Source: Pseudomonas sp. FP2335
GTDB lineage: Bacteria > Pseudomonadota > Gammaproteobacteria > Pseudomonadales > Pseudomonadaceae
Assembly (NCBI RefSeq): GCF_030687535.1
Contig: NZ_CP117437.1
Coordinates: 5,205,501 to 5,269,500, forward strand
Length of the DNA stretch: 64,000 nt
Reading direction: 5' to 3'
Position numbers and translations under genes: made by a program. Position 1 is the first letter of the stretch. Each line of letters opens with the position of its first letter. Below are positions 1-8,862 of this stretch, piece by piece. The notes under the pieces are model-generated. The model searched no databases and had not been told where the DNA came from. It worked only from the letters and a program-made list of their open reading frames with translations.

Positions 1-797
1 ACCGCGTACTGATCCGCGTGCCCAAGACCCTGGCGCTGCTGGAAGAACAACTGATCCGCCTGCAAGGCCAACTCGCACCGGGCGCCGAAGTGATCGCCGG
101 GGCCATGATCAAGCACCTGCCGCGGGCAGCCGGGGAGTTGCTGGAGCGCTACATCGGCCCGATGCACGCCTCGCTCGCGGTCAAAAAGGCTCGCCTGTTG
201 ATCGCCACCGTTGAAGAGCGCCCCGCAGCGGTCTCGCCCTACCCAACCCGCTACACGCTGGATACCCCGGCTATCGAACTGCTCAACCACGCCAACGTGT
301 TCTGCCGCGAAGGCCTGGACATCGGCACCCGCGCCTTCCTCCCGCACCTACCGAAAAACCTCGGCAACGCCCGCGTGGCCGACCTCGGCTGCGGCAATGG
401 CGTGCTGGCGATTGCCAGCGCCCTGCAAAACCCCGAGGCGCAGTACACCCTGCTGGATGAGTCCTACATGGCCGTGCAATCGGCGCAGGAAAACTGGCAC
501 GCCGCCCTCGGCCAACGCGACGTGAACGTGCGCGCCGCCGATGGCCTGGCCGGCCAGGAGCCTGATTCGCTGGACGTGGTGCTGTGCAACCCGCCCTTCC
601 ACCAGCAGCAGGTGGTCGGCGACTTCCTCGCCTGGCGCATGTTCCAGCAGGCGCGCGAAGCGTTGGTGGTCGGTGGCGCCCTCTATATAGTCGGCAACCG
701 TCATTTGGGTTATCACAGCAAATTGGCGCGGCTGTTCCGTGGTGTCGAACAAGTGGCCGCCACGCCGAAATTCGTCATCCTCAAAGCGCGCAAATAA
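1..797 (+). CDS. rlmG: RlmG, 23S rRNA guanine-N2 methyltransferase (5' truncated by window edge)
   Basis: C-terminal two thirds of an RlmG-type enzyme, which methylates N2 of G1835 (E. coli numbering) in 23S rRNA using SAM. The frame is open to the left edge, so the true start lies outside the window; the GTG at 18 is internal. About 265 residues are visible. The SAM-binding motif DLGCGNG and the catalytic NPPFH motif typical of guanine N2-methyltransferases are both present, and the protein ends in FVILKARK followed by TAA. A strong hairpin directly downstream ends the transcript. Family assignment is firm; the exact target nucleotide is inferred from homology. Confidence 0.9.
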   Translation, partial: RVLIRVPKTLALLEEQLIRLQGQLAPGAEVIAGAMIKHLPRAAGELLERYIGPMHASLAVKKARLLIATVEERPAAVSPYPTRYTLDTPAIELLNHANVFCREGLDIGTRAFLPHLPKNLGNARVADLGCGNGVLAIASALQNPEAQYTLLDESYMAVQSAQENWHAALGQRDVNVRAADGLAGQEPDSLDVVLCNPPFHQQQVVGDFLAWRMFQQAREALVVGGALYIVGNRHLGYHSKLARLFRGVEQVAATPKFVILKARK

Positions 798-800
798 AAA

Positions 801-830
801 AACCCTGCTTCTCTCGCGAAAAGCAGGGTT
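801..830. terminator. Bidirectional hairpin terminator between rlmG and the cio operon
   Basis: A perfect 10-bp stem (801-810 with 821-830, AACCCTGCTT/AAGCAGGGTT) with a 10-nt loop. An A-run precedes it, which reads as a U-run on the minus strand. It lies just after the rlmG stop and 33 nt after the last cio-operon gene, so it probably serves both convergent transcripts. Confidence 0.8.
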
Positions 831-862
831 GAAAAGCCGGGCGGTCAAGCCCGGTTGGGATG

Positions 863-1030
863 TCAGTGGGTGGTCAGGCCGGCCGCATTCATGAACATGC
901 GCATCAGGCTGGCCACGACAAACAGGGCCAGCACGCTGCCGGTCCAGATCATCGCCAACCACCCCAGGCGCCGCCACAACGGCTGCTTCTCGGCCTGCTC
1001 AATCTCGTGCAACGAAGGTTTGCCGGACAT
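863..1030 (-). CDS. DUF2474 small membrane protein, bd-oxidase accessory subunit
   Basis: A 55-residue protein with one membrane segment (about residues 22-43, rich in L, A, V, W) after a basic, amphipathic start (KQPLWRRLGW). This is the DUF2474 pattern: small proteins that follow cioAB in Pseudomonas and are thought to play the part CydX plays in E. coli, stabilising the oxidase. A consensus AGGAGG lies just before the ATG at 1030. It begins 12 nt after the cioB stop, so it is the third gene of the operon. Role inferred from family and position. Confidence 0.85.
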   Translation of the reverse strand: MSGKPSLHEIEQAEKQPLWRRLGWLAMIWTGSVLALFVVASLMRMFMNAAGLTTH

Positions 1031-1042
1031 GAAACGAGCCTC

Positions 1043-2050
1043 CTAGTGATAACCGTCTTCGTGGGTGACCTTGCCGCGGAACACGTAGTAGCTCCAGAAG
1101 GTGTAGCCCAGGATGAACGGGATGATGAACAGCGTGCCCACCAGCATGAAGCCCTGGCTTTGCGGCGGCGCGGCGGCGTCCCAGATCGACACGGAGGGCG
1201 GAATGATGTTCGGCCACAAGCTGATCCCCAGGCCGCTGTAGCCGAGGAAGATCAGCACCAGCGTCAGCAGGAACGGCGTGTAATGCGCGTTGCGCGCCAC
1301 CGCGCGGATCAGCCCGTACAAGGTCACCAGCACCAGGATCGGCACCGGCATGAACCAGAACAGGTTCGGCAGGGTGAACCAGCGCGAGGCGATTTCCGGG
1401 TGCGCCAGCGGCGTCCAGATACTGACGATGCCAATCACTGCCAACAGCCCGAAGGCCAACGGCCGCCCCAGGTTGTGCATCTTTTCCTGCAAGGGGCCTT
1501 CGGTCTTCATGATCAGCCAGGTGCAGCCCAGCAATGCATAGGCGACGATCAACGCCACACCGCAGAACATCGTGAACGGCGTCAGCCAATCCAACGAACC
1601 GCCGGCAAACTGGCGGTCTACCACCGGAATACCGTCGATAAACGCCCCCAGCGCCACACCCTGGAAGAAGGTGGCCGCCAGCGAGCCGCCGATGAACGCC
1701 TTGTCCCACAGGTGACGCTTGGCGTCCTTGGCCTTGAAGCGGAACTCAAAGGCCACGCCGCGGAAGATCAGCCCGATCAGCATCAGGATCAGCGGCAGGT
1801 ACAACGCCGACAACACCACCGAATAGGCCAGCGGGAAGGCGCCGAACAACGCCGCGCCGCCCAGTACCAGCCAGGTTTCGTTGCCGTCCCACACCGGGGC
1901 GACGGTGTTCATCATCACGTCACGGTCGGTCTTGCCGGGGATAAACGGAAAGAGGATACCGATACCCAGGTCGAAGCCGTCCATGACCACGTACATCATG
2001 ATGCCGAAGATGATGATCACGGCCCAGATCAGCGGAAGATCAATACCCAT
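1043..2050 (-). CDS. cioB: CioB, cyanide-insensitive bd-type quinol oxidase subunit II
   Basis: 335 residues, the usual length. Polytopic inner-membrane protein starting MGIDLPLIWA, with the family signatures DGFDLGIG and WDGNETWLV near the N-terminus. CioB pairs with CioA in a quinol oxidase that reduces oxygen to water. The start at 2050 is chosen because the frame continues upstream only as antisense-looking sequence, and because the ATG lies 1 nt after the cioA TGA, indicating translational coupling. That coupling matters here because cioA contains a premature stop 270 nt earlier; ribosomes that terminate there would not reach the cioB start. Confidence 0.93.
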   Translation of the reverse strand: MGIDLPLIWAVIIIFGIMMYVVMDGFDLGIGILFPFIPGKTDRDVMMNTVAPVWDGNETWLVLGGAALFGAFPLAYSVVLSALYLPLILMLIGLIFRGVAFEFRFKAKDAKRHLWDKAFIGGSLAATFFQGVALGAFIDGIPVVDRQFAGGSLDWLTPFTMFCGVALIVAYALLGCTWLIMKTEGPLQEKMHNLGRPLAFGLLAVIGIVSIWTPLAHPEIASRWFTLPNLFWFMPVPILVLVTLYGLIRAVARNAHYTPFLLTLVLIFLGYSGLGISLWPNIIPPSVSIWDAAAPPQSQGFMLVGTLFIIPFILGYTFWSYYVFRGKVTHEDGYH

Positions 2051-2051
2051 C

Positions 2052-3491
2052 TCAATGCCCCTTGTGCTGGATGTCGACGTGGTCGTCGTCGGAGCCATCA
2101 TCGACCGCCGATAATGGACGCGCCGGTGTACGTTTCTGGCCAGGGCCACCGTGAGTCGGTTCGGTACTTTCGTGGGCCACCGGACCTTTGCGCACCAGGC
2201 GCATCATGTAGCCCAGGCCGGCGCCGAACAGCGCGAAGTACACCACCACGAACAGCACCAGGGTGATGGTCATCTGCGCCAGGCTATGCCCGGAGGACGC
2301 ATCCGCCGTGCGCATCAACCCCTATACCACCCACGGCTGACGGCCGATTTCGGTGGTGAACCAGCCGGCGAGAATCGCGATCAACCCGGACGGCCCCATC
2401 CACAACGCCAGGTACAGGAACGGCCTGGACGTGTACATCTTGCCGCCCCGGCGCAGCCAGAGGCTGAACAGGCCGGTGAAGATCATCAGGAAGCCCAGGC
2501 CGACCATGACCCGGAACGACCAGAACACGATGGTCGAGTTGGGGCGGTCCTCCGGCGGGAACTCCTTGAGGGCCGGTACCTGCTTGTCCAGGGAGTGGGT
2601 CAGGATCAGGCTGCCCAGGTACGGGATTTCCACGGCGTATTTGGTTTTTTCGGCCTTCATATCCGGCCAGCCGAACAGGATCAGCGGGGTCGGCTCGTTG
2701 CCGATATTCTCCCAATGGCCTTCAATCGCGGCGATTTTCGCCGGCTGGTGCTTCAAGGTGTTGAGGCCGTGGAAGTCGCCGATCACCGCCTGGATAGGCG
2801 CGACGATCAGGGCCATCCACATTGCCATCGAGAGCATTTTGCGGATCGCCGGGTTGTCTTTGCCCCGCAGCAAGTGCCAGGCCGCCGAGGAGCCGACGAA
2901 GAACGCGGTCGCCACGAAAGCCGCCGTGGCCATGTGCGCCAGGCGATACGGGAACGACGGGTTGAATACCACGGCGAACCAATCGGTCGGAATCACTCGG
3001 CCGTCGATGATTTCAAAGCCCTGGGGCGTCTGCATCCAGCTGTTGGACGAGAGGATCCAGAAGGTGGAGATCAACGTACCGATGGCCACCATCACGGTGG
3101 AGAAGAAGTGCAGGTTGCGCCCGACCTTGTTCCAGCCAAACAGCATCACCCCAAGGAAACCGGCCTCAAGGAAGAAGGCCGTAAGCACTTCGTACGTAAG
3201 CAGCGGCCCGGTGACGGCACCGGCGAAGTCCGAGAAGCGGCTCCAGTTGGTGCCGAACTGATAAGCCATGACCAAGCCGGAAACCACGCCCATGCCGAAG
3301 TTGACGGCAAAGATCTTCGACCAGAAATGGTAGAGGTCACGGTAGGTGTCGTTGCGAGTCTTGAGCCACAAGCCTTCCAGCACCGCGAGGTAACTGGCCA
3401 GGCCGATGGTGATCGCCGGGAACAGGATGTGGAACGAGATGGTGAACGCGAATTGAATTCGGGCGAGATCTAGCGCCTCCAAACCGAACAT
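2052..3491 (-). pseudogene. cioA: CioA, bd-type quinol oxidase subunit I, interrupted by an in-frame amber codon
   Basis: Full frame would be 479 residues, close to the usual CioA length. The start MFGLEALDLARIQF has a good GAGGAAG ribosome site. The haem-ligand region ISFHILFPAITIG and the conserved GRQPW motif are intact. Codon 390 (2322-2324) is TAG, within ...GRQPWVV*GLMRTADASS, exactly where the family has Tyr. The downstream 89 codons stay in the same frame and encode the expected last membrane helix and C-terminal tail. The product would be 389 residues, missing that helix. No frameshift is involved. Possible explanations are a recent nonsense mutation, a sequencing error, or amber readthrough. 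Codon choice on both sides is still normal, so decay, if real, is recent. Confidence 0.88.
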
Positions 3492-3809
3492 AAGTCTTCC
3501 TCTGTCAGGTAATACCGGCTGCTGGCGGGAGCCTGCACCCACTGCCCCCACGGATATGGAGTGTGTCGAATTTCAATTCGTTCTTTTTTTAACCAACCAC
3601 GTAGGGAATCTGGCCTCTCGGCCGCCAGGGCAATCCCCATGACGGGTTTTGATCTGGATCAAGCATTGGTGAAAGAGTAGCCCCAAATTCGCCGCAGGAC
3701 GGCGTGGTCTTTTGCCGCGTGACAGACTGTCTCAGCTCAGTTCTTGCAACTATCTGTTACAACTTGGTGCTAATCTCGGCGCTCCCTTCGGCCTTGACCT
3801 GAATTCCCG
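3492..3809. other. Divergent promoter region between cioA and the MFS exporter
   Basis: 318 bp without a gene. It holds the ribosome site of cioA (3492-3503), an AT-rich stretch around 3571-3600 and a perfect ANR/FNR box at 3649-3662. No other gene or repeat was seen. Confidence 0.7.
3649..3662. promoter_or_regulatory. ANR/FNR box (TTGAT-N4-ATCAA)
   Basis: TTGATCTGGATCAA is a perfect match to the FNR/ANR consensus palindrome. It lies 157 nt before the cioA start and 147 nt before the MFS start. In P. aeruginosa ANR represses cioAB at low oxygen, which fits this placement. Whether it also acts on the MFS gene cannot be told from sequence. Confidence 0.85.
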
Positions 3810-5048
3810 ATGCCCAGTGAACCCGCGTTGCTGTTACGCCACCACCGCCCTTTCATCGCGTTCTGGCTGGCGCGCATCTTCACCGCCAGCGGCTTCCAGA
3901 TGCTCACCGTAGCCATCGGCTGGAACCTCTACCAACTGACCGGCAACGTGCTGGACCTGGGTTTGGTCGGCCTGGTGGAGTTCGTGCCACGCGTACTGTT
4001 CATGCTGCACACCGGGCATGTCGCCGACCGCTATGAGCGACGCAAGGTCGCCGCGATCTGTCAGACCGTACAGGCGTTGATCGCATTATCCCTGGCCATC
4101 GGCGGCCTGACCGGCAGCGTGACCCGCGAGATGATCTTTATCCTCGCCTTCGTGCTGGGCGCCGCACGCTCCTTCGAAATGCCGACCACCCAGGCACTGC
4201 TGCCGAGCATCGTGCCCAGCGCGCTGTTCCCGCGTGCCGTGGCCTCGTCGCAGTCGGCCCAGCAACTGGCAACCATCGTCGCCCCGGCGCTGGGCGGTTT
4301 GCTCTACGCCTTTGGCAGCGTGTGGGTCTACGGCCCCACCGTGGTGCTGTACTTGATTGCCTGCGTGCTGACCCTCAACCTGCCCGCACGCCAAACCCCG
4401 CTGAACAAAGGCAAGGCCACCCTGGATTCGTTGCTGGCCGGCATCCGTTTTATCCGCAGCCGCCCGGACATCCTCGGCGCCATTTCCCTGGACCTGTTCG
4501 CCGTATTGTTGGGCGGCGCCACCGCATTGCTGCCGGTGTTCGCCAAGGACATCCTGCTGACCGGCGCCTGGGGCCTGGGCCTGTTGCGTTCGGCACCGGC
4601 GGTGGGCGCGTTGTTGATGTCGTTGTGGCTGGCGCGCTTCTCGGTGGACCGCCACGTCGGCCGCGTGATGTTCACCGCCGTCGGGGTGTTCGGTGTGGCG
4701 ACCATTGCGTTCGGCCTGTCCACTTCGTTCTGGTTTTCGTTGGCGGTGCTGGTGGTGCTGGGCGCGGCAGACATGATCAGCATGGTGATCCGTGCATCGT
4801 TCGTGCAGCTGGAGACGCCGGATGAAATGCGCGGCCGCGTCAGCGCGGTCAACGGCCTGTTTATCGGCGCGTCGAATCAGTTGGGCGAGTTTGAATCGGG
4901 GATTACCGCCCACTGGTTCGGCACCGTGCCGGCGGTGGTCATGGGCGGGATCGGCACCCTGGTGGTGACCGGGGTGTGGATCAAACTGTTCCCGACCCTG
5001 GCCAACCGCGACCGCATGCACGTGCCGACTGAAGAAACACAGGCATAA
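3810..5048 (+). CDS. MFS transporter, EntS/MFS_3-like exporter
   Basis: 412 residues with about 12 predicted membrane segments. The MFS loop 2-3 signature appears as GHVADRYERRK (about residues 70-80), and the N-terminal sequence FWLARIFTASGFQMLTVAIG resembles the EntS-like MFS_3 group, whose members export siderophores or drugs. The substrate is not evident. The ATG at 3810 has no clear Shine-Dalgarno, so a short N-terminal difference is possible. It is transcribed divergently from cioA and shares its ANR-box region. It ends 45 nt before the convergent molybdenum hydroxylase gene. Confidence 0.85.
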   Translation: MPSEPALLLRHHRPFIAFWLARIFTASGFQMLTVAIGWNLYQLTGNVLDLGLVGLVEFVPRVLFMLHTGHVADRYERRKVAAICQTVQALIALSLAIGGLTGSVTREMIFILAFVLGAARSFEMPTTQALLPSIVPSALFPRAVASSQSAQQLATIVAPALGGLLYAFGSVWVYGPTVVLYLIACVLTLNLPARQTPLNKGKATLDSLLAGIRFIRSRPDILGAISLDLFAVLLGGATALLPVFAKDILLTGAWGLGLLRSAPAVGALLMSLWLARFSVDRHVGRVMFTAVGVFGVATIAFGLSTSFWFSLAVLVVLGAADMISMVIRASFVQLETPDEMRGRVSAVNGLFIGASNQLGEFESGITAHWFGTVPAVVMGGIGTLVVTGVWIKLFPTLANRDRMHVPTEETQA

Positions 5049-5093
5049 GGCCCGGTTCCCACACGGGTGCTGGGCAGGGCCGGTAAAGTGCTG

Positions 5094-7277
5094 TCAAAGC
5101 ACCTTATCGAGGGTGATCGGAAAGTCCCTGACCCGCTTGCCCGTGGCGTGATACACCGCATTCGCCACCGCCGCCGCCACCCCGACAATACCGATCTCAC
5201 CCACCCCCTTAGACCCCAGCGCATTGACGATCTCGTCGTGTTCCTCGACGAATACCACGTCAATCTCACCGATGTCCGCATTCACCGGAATGTGATACTC
5301 GGCCAGGCTGTGGTTCATGATGCGCCCCAAGTGGTGGTCGGTCTGGGTTTCTTCATGCAGGGCCATACCGATGCCCCACACCACCCCGCCGAGAATCTGG
5401 CTGCGCGCCATTTTCGGATTCACCACGCGCCCGGCCGCAATCGCGCTGACCACTCGGCTGACCTGGATGGTGCCCAAGTCTTCATCCACCCGCACTTCCA
5501 CAAACACCGCAGAATGCGTGGCGCTGGCATAGCCCCCGCGTTTCTTGTCCGGCTCGCTGTCGACCTGCACCTGCAACGCGCCTTCACCACTGTCCTTGAC
5601 CAGTTGGGCCAGCGACACACTCACATCACCGGTGTGCAGGTGGCCGTCGTCAAAGCGCACCGACTCGGCGTCCTTGAACACCGGATACGTCTGGCGCGCA
5701 ATCTCCAGCAGTTTGGCCGCCAATGCTTCGCAGGCTTGCTGAACAGCGGTGCCCACCGAAGACACGGTGAACGAGCCGCCCTGCAGCGGGGCCGTGGGCA
5801 ATGAGGAATCGCCGAGCAGAAACTCGACATTTTCCAGCGCCACGCCGCTGGCCTGGGCCGCAATCTGGGTCATGACCGTATAGGTGCCGGTGCCTATGTC
5901 GGTGGTAGCGCTGCTGACGGTGAGCTTGCCCTCGGCGTCGATCCGCGCCTTGGCGCTGGCTTTCATCTGCATCGCCTCCCACACACCACCGGCCATGCCC
6001 CAACCGATCAGTTGGCGCCCCTCGCGCATGCTGCGCGGTTCCGGGTTACGCCGCTGCCAGCCGAAACGCTCGGCGCCTTCGCTGTAGCATTCACGCAACG
6101 CCTTGCTGGACCAGGGCTTGTCTTCGTTCTGGTTGCGCTCGGCGTAATTGGTCAGGCGCAGTTGCACCGGGTCGACCCCCAGCGCACAGGCCAGTTCGTC
6201 CATTGCACACTCCAGACCGATCACCCCCAGTGCAGCACCCGGGGCGCGCATGTCCAGCGGGGTAAACACATCCAGCGGCACCAGGTTATAGGTCAATTGC
6301 ACGTTGTCGCAGTGGTAGAGCATGCCGCTCCACTCAACCACATGCTCGCTGAAGTCCTCGAAGCGTGAGGTCTGGCCAGTGGCGGTGTGGCCGAGTGCGA
6401 CCAGCTTGCCATCGGCGGCGGCGCCCACTTGCAGACGCTGCAAGGTGCGCGGCCGGTAGCCGAAGGTGAACATCTGCTGGCGCGTCAGGGTCACGCGAAC
6501 CGAGCGTTTGAGCGCCAGCGACGCCATCACCGCCAGTGGCAACTGGTACTGCGGGCGCAGGCCGGAGCCGAACGCGCCGCCCACGAACGCGGCAAAGATC
6601 CGCACCTGGCTTTTATCCAGGCCGAACACTTTCTGCACATAGGCCTGACAGTTCTGCGGGCCCTGGGTCTTGTCATGGATGTGCAGCGTGCCATCGCTCT
6701 GGTACAGCACCGTGCTGGCATGGGGCTCCATGGGGTTGTGATGTTCGATGGGGGTGCTGTAGTTCAGGTCCAGGCTGACGGCGGCGGCGCGCCATTGCGC
6801 CTGGAAGTTGCCGCGCGGCTTCGGCGGGGTCTGGGGCGATGGGTAGGCGTGTTGCTGCTGGGCGATCAAGTCGGTGTCAAAGGCTTCGCTCGCATACTCG
6901 ATCTCCACCAGCGAACCGGCATGGCGCGCCAGTTCCAGGTTATCGGCGATGACCAGGGCCAGTGGCTGACCGCTGTACAGCACCCGGTCGTTGTACAGCG
7001 GGCGGAACGGCGAGCCGTCCGCCGCATCGGCGTCGGCGAAAGCCGCGTCATAACTGGCGATCTTTGGCCGGTTGAGGTGGTCGAGCACCATGATCACGCC
7101 CGGCAACGCCAGAGCTTTGGAGGCATCGACCTTGATGACTCGGCCCTTGGCGACAGTGCTGGACACGACGCTGCCGTGGAGCAGACCGTCTTCGGGAAAC
7201 TCACCCGCATAACGCGCCTGGCCGGTGACCTTGAGCAGGCCGTCGACACGATCCAAGGGTTTGCCGATAGCGCTCAT
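5094..7277 (-). CDS. Molybdopterin-binding subunit of a xanthine dehydrogenase/aldehyde oxidase family enzyme (PaoC/YagR-like)
   Basis: 727 residues, matching PaoC/YagR (about 732). Moco-binding segments are visible: GGAFGSG (about 230), the AEL/APGAALG region and, near the C-terminus, GSKGVGEIG, whose Glu is the expected catalytic base. It works with the FAD and 2Fe-2S subunits encoded just upstream, oxidising an aldehyde or N-heterocycle with water as oxygen donor. Its ATG overlaps the preceding gene's stop by 4 nt. No XdhC/PaoD-type maturation chaperone gene is adjacent. The substrate is unknown; aromatic aldehydes are the likeliest by similarity to PaoABC. Confidence 0.9.
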   Translation of the reverse strand: MSAIGKPLDRVDGLLKVTGQARYAGEFPEDGLLHGSVVSSTVAKGRVIKVDASKALALPGVIMVLDHLNRPKIASYDAAFADADAADGSPFRPLYNDRVLYSGQPLALVIADNLELARHAGSLVEIEYASEAFDTDLIAQQQHAYPSPQTPPKPRGNFQAQWRAAAVSLDLNYSTPIEHHNPMEPHASTVLYQSDGTLHIHDKTQGPQNCQAYVQKVFGLDKSQVRIFAAFVGGAFGSGLRPQYQLPLAVMASLALKRSVRVTLTRQQMFTFGYRPRTLQRLQVGAAADGKLVALGHTATGQTSRFEDFSEHVVEWSGMLYHCDNVQLTYNLVPLDVFTPLDMRAPGAALGVIGLECAMDELACALGVDPVQLRLTNYAERNQNEDKPWSSKALRECYSEGAERFGWQRRNPEPRSMREGRQLIGWGMAGGVWEAMQMKASAKARIDAEGKLTVSSATTDIGTGTYTVMTQIAAQASGVALENVEFLLGDSSLPTAPLQGGSFTVSSVGTAVQQACEALAAKLLEIARQTYPVFKDAESVRFDDGHLHTGDVSVSLAQLVKDSGEGALQVQVDSEPDKKRGGYASATHSAVFVEVRVDEDLGTIQVSRVVSAIAAGRVVNPKMARSQILGGVVWGIGMALHEETQTDHHLGRIMNHSLAEYHIPVNADIGEIDVVFVEEHDEIVNALGSKGVGEIGIVGVAAAVANAVYHATGKRVRDFPITLDKVL

Positions 7278-8263
7278 GGTTGTTCTCCCGCGACAGCGGC
7301 GTCGCTCAAGGCACGGATGATCGCGCGGCGCGCCAGTTTGAGTTTGAAGCCGTTGTGCGCCAGCGGCACGGCGTCTTGCAGCAGCGCGTCAGCCGCGGCA
7401 CTGAAGGTTTCGCGGCTGACCGTCTGGCCGATCAGCAACGCTTCCACGGCGCGGTCACGCCAGGGTTTGTGGGCAACGCCGCCAAGGGCCAGGCGCGCAT
7501 CGATGATCTGGTCGCCGTCCAGCTCCAACGCCGCGGCGACGGACACCAGCGCAAAGGCGTACGACGCACGGTCCCGTACCTTCAGATAACGACTGTGGTT
7601 TGCCAGTTGATCAGCCGGCAACTCAATGGCCGTGATCAGTTCATCGTCGGCCAACAGATTGTCCCGCTGCGGCGTGTCGCCGGGCAGGCGGTGGAAGTCG
7701 GCAAACTCAATGATCCGCGCTCCGCCGCGCCCCTCCACATGGACCCGTGCCTCGAGTGCGGCCAGGGCGACGCACATGTCGGAAGGATGGGTGGCGACAC
7801 ACTGGTCGCTGGCACCGAGGATCGCGTGGATGCGGTTCAGGCCGGTCAGCGCCGGGCAGCCACTGCCGGGCTCGCGCTTATTGCACGGCACGCCCGTGTC
7901 ATAAAAGTAGTAACAGCGGGTGCGCTGCAACAGGTTGCCGCCGGTACTGGCCATATTGCGCAGTTGCGGCGAGGCGCCGGCAAGGATCGCCTGGGACAGC
8001 AGCGGGTAGCGTTGCTCGATCAGCGGATGCCAGGCCAGGTCGGCGTTGCTCACCATCGCGCCGATCAACAGGCCGCCATCAGCGCTTGCCTTGATGTCAT
8101 GCAGCGGCAGGCCCGTGATGTCGATGAGGTGCTGGGGACGGCTGATGTTTTCTTTCATCAGGTCCAGCAAGTTGGTGCCACCGGCAATAAAACGCGAGGT
8201 GGCACTGCTCAGGTGCACCGCTTCACGCACATCCACGGGTTTGCTGTAGTGGAAGGGGTTCAT
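7274..8263 (-). CDS. FAD-binding subunit of the molybdenum hydroxylase (PaoB/YagS-like)
   Basis: 329 residues. The FAD-binding motif FIAGGTNLLDLMK is at residues 25-37, and ASTGGNLLQRTRCYY is at about 105-119. Cysteines 117, 127, 136 and 155 sit in the insertion (RCYYFYDTGVPCNKREPGSG) that in PaoB carries an extra [4Fe-4S] cluster, so this belongs to the YagS branch rather than to ordinary xanthine dehydrogenase FAD subunits. It passes electrons from the Moco subunit to the outside acceptor. Both ends overlap neighbours by 4 nt, so the three subunits form one translationally coupled operon. Confidence 0.9.
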   Translation of the reverse strand: MNPFHYSKPVDVREAVHLSSATSRFIAGGTNLLDLMKENISRPQHLIDITGLPLHDIKASADGGLLIGAMVSNADLAWHPLIEQRYPLLSQAILAGASPQLRNMASTGGNLLQRTRCYYFYDTGVPCNKREPGSGCPALTGLNRIHAILGASDQCVATHPSDMCVALAALEARVHVEGRGGARIIEFADFHRLPGDTPQRDNLLADDELITAIELPADQLANHSRYLKVRDRASYAFALVSVAAALELDGDQIIDARLALGGVAHKPWRDRAVEALLIGQTVSRETFSAAADALLQDAVPLAHNGFKLKLARRAIIRALSDAAVAGEQP

Positions 8264-8766
8264 CGCTCACCTCCCACGACGTCTTCAATAGCCTCGCGAA
8301 TGTTGCTGTAAGCCCCGCAGCGGCACAGGTTGCCACTCATCAGTTCCTGGATCTGCGCGGCGTCATGGGCACGGCCTTCATTCATCAGGCCCACTGCGGA
8401 GCAAATCTGACCCGGCGTGCAGTAACCGCACTGGAAGGCGTCGCGCTGGATAAACGCCTGCTGCATCGGGTGCAGAGTGTCACCGTCGGCCAGGCCTTCG
8501 ACGGTGGTCAACTCGGCGCCATCGCACATCACCGCCAGGGTCAGGCAGGCATTCACGCGCTTGCCGTCACGCAACACCGTGCAGGCGCCGCATTGGCCGT
8601 GGTCGCAGCCTTTTTTGCTACCGATCAGGTCAAGCTGCTCGCGCAACAAGTCCAGCAGGGTGGTCCAGGGCAGCACGTCCAACTGGCGTTCCTGGCCATT
8701 GAGGCGCAGGCGGATCGAGTGGCTGACGAACGGCTGAGCCGTCGCGCCATGGGAAGTTGCGCTCAT
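8260..8766 (-). CDS. [2Fe-2S] subunit of the molybdenum hydroxylase (PaoA/YagT-like, no Tat signal)
   Basis: 168 residues from the ATG at 8766, chosen because GAGGTG lies 5 nt before it; the frame is open two codons further to a GTG with no better site. The plant-type ferredoxin cluster uses Cys 54, 59, 62 and 74 (GCDHGQCGAC...C), the second cluster Cys 113, 116, 148 and 150 (CGYC...CRC). E. coli PaoA is longer because of a twin-arginine signal peptide. Here no RR motif or hydrophobic leader is present, so this enzyme should stay in the cytoplasm. First gene of the three-gene operon. Confidence 0.9.
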   Translation of the reverse strand: MSATSHGATAQPFVSHSIRLRLNGQERQLDVLPWTTLLDLLREQLDLIGSKKGCDHGQCGACTVLRDGKRVNACLTLAVMCDGAELTTVEGLADGDTLHPMQQAFIQRDAFQCGYCTPGQICSAVGLMNEGRAHDAAQIQELMSGNLCRCGAYSNIREAIEDVVGGER

Positions 8767-8862
8767 AAACACCTCACGGGTTGGTGTACATCCGCGGCGT
8801 TCAGGAAATTCGCCGTCTCAGGGGTACGACTTCCCGGGGTTTTGAGCGTTCAAGATGATTGA

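Noticed and set aside
2316..2324. cioA disruption by frameshift or separate small gene at 2052-2318
   Set aside because: The two pieces are in the same frame separated only by TAG; the downstream TTG/ATG is internal to the conserved family sequence.
860..3473. Long plus-strand open frames opposite the cio operon (860-2266, 2151-3473)
   Set aside because: Composition rich in H, Q, R and G without domains is typical of antisense frames in GC-rich DNA; the minus strand encodes well-conserved CioA/CioB.
5049..5093. Terminator between the MFS gene and the molybdenum hydroxylase operon
   Set aside because: GGCCC/GGGCC pairing exists but the loop is long and no T-run follows.
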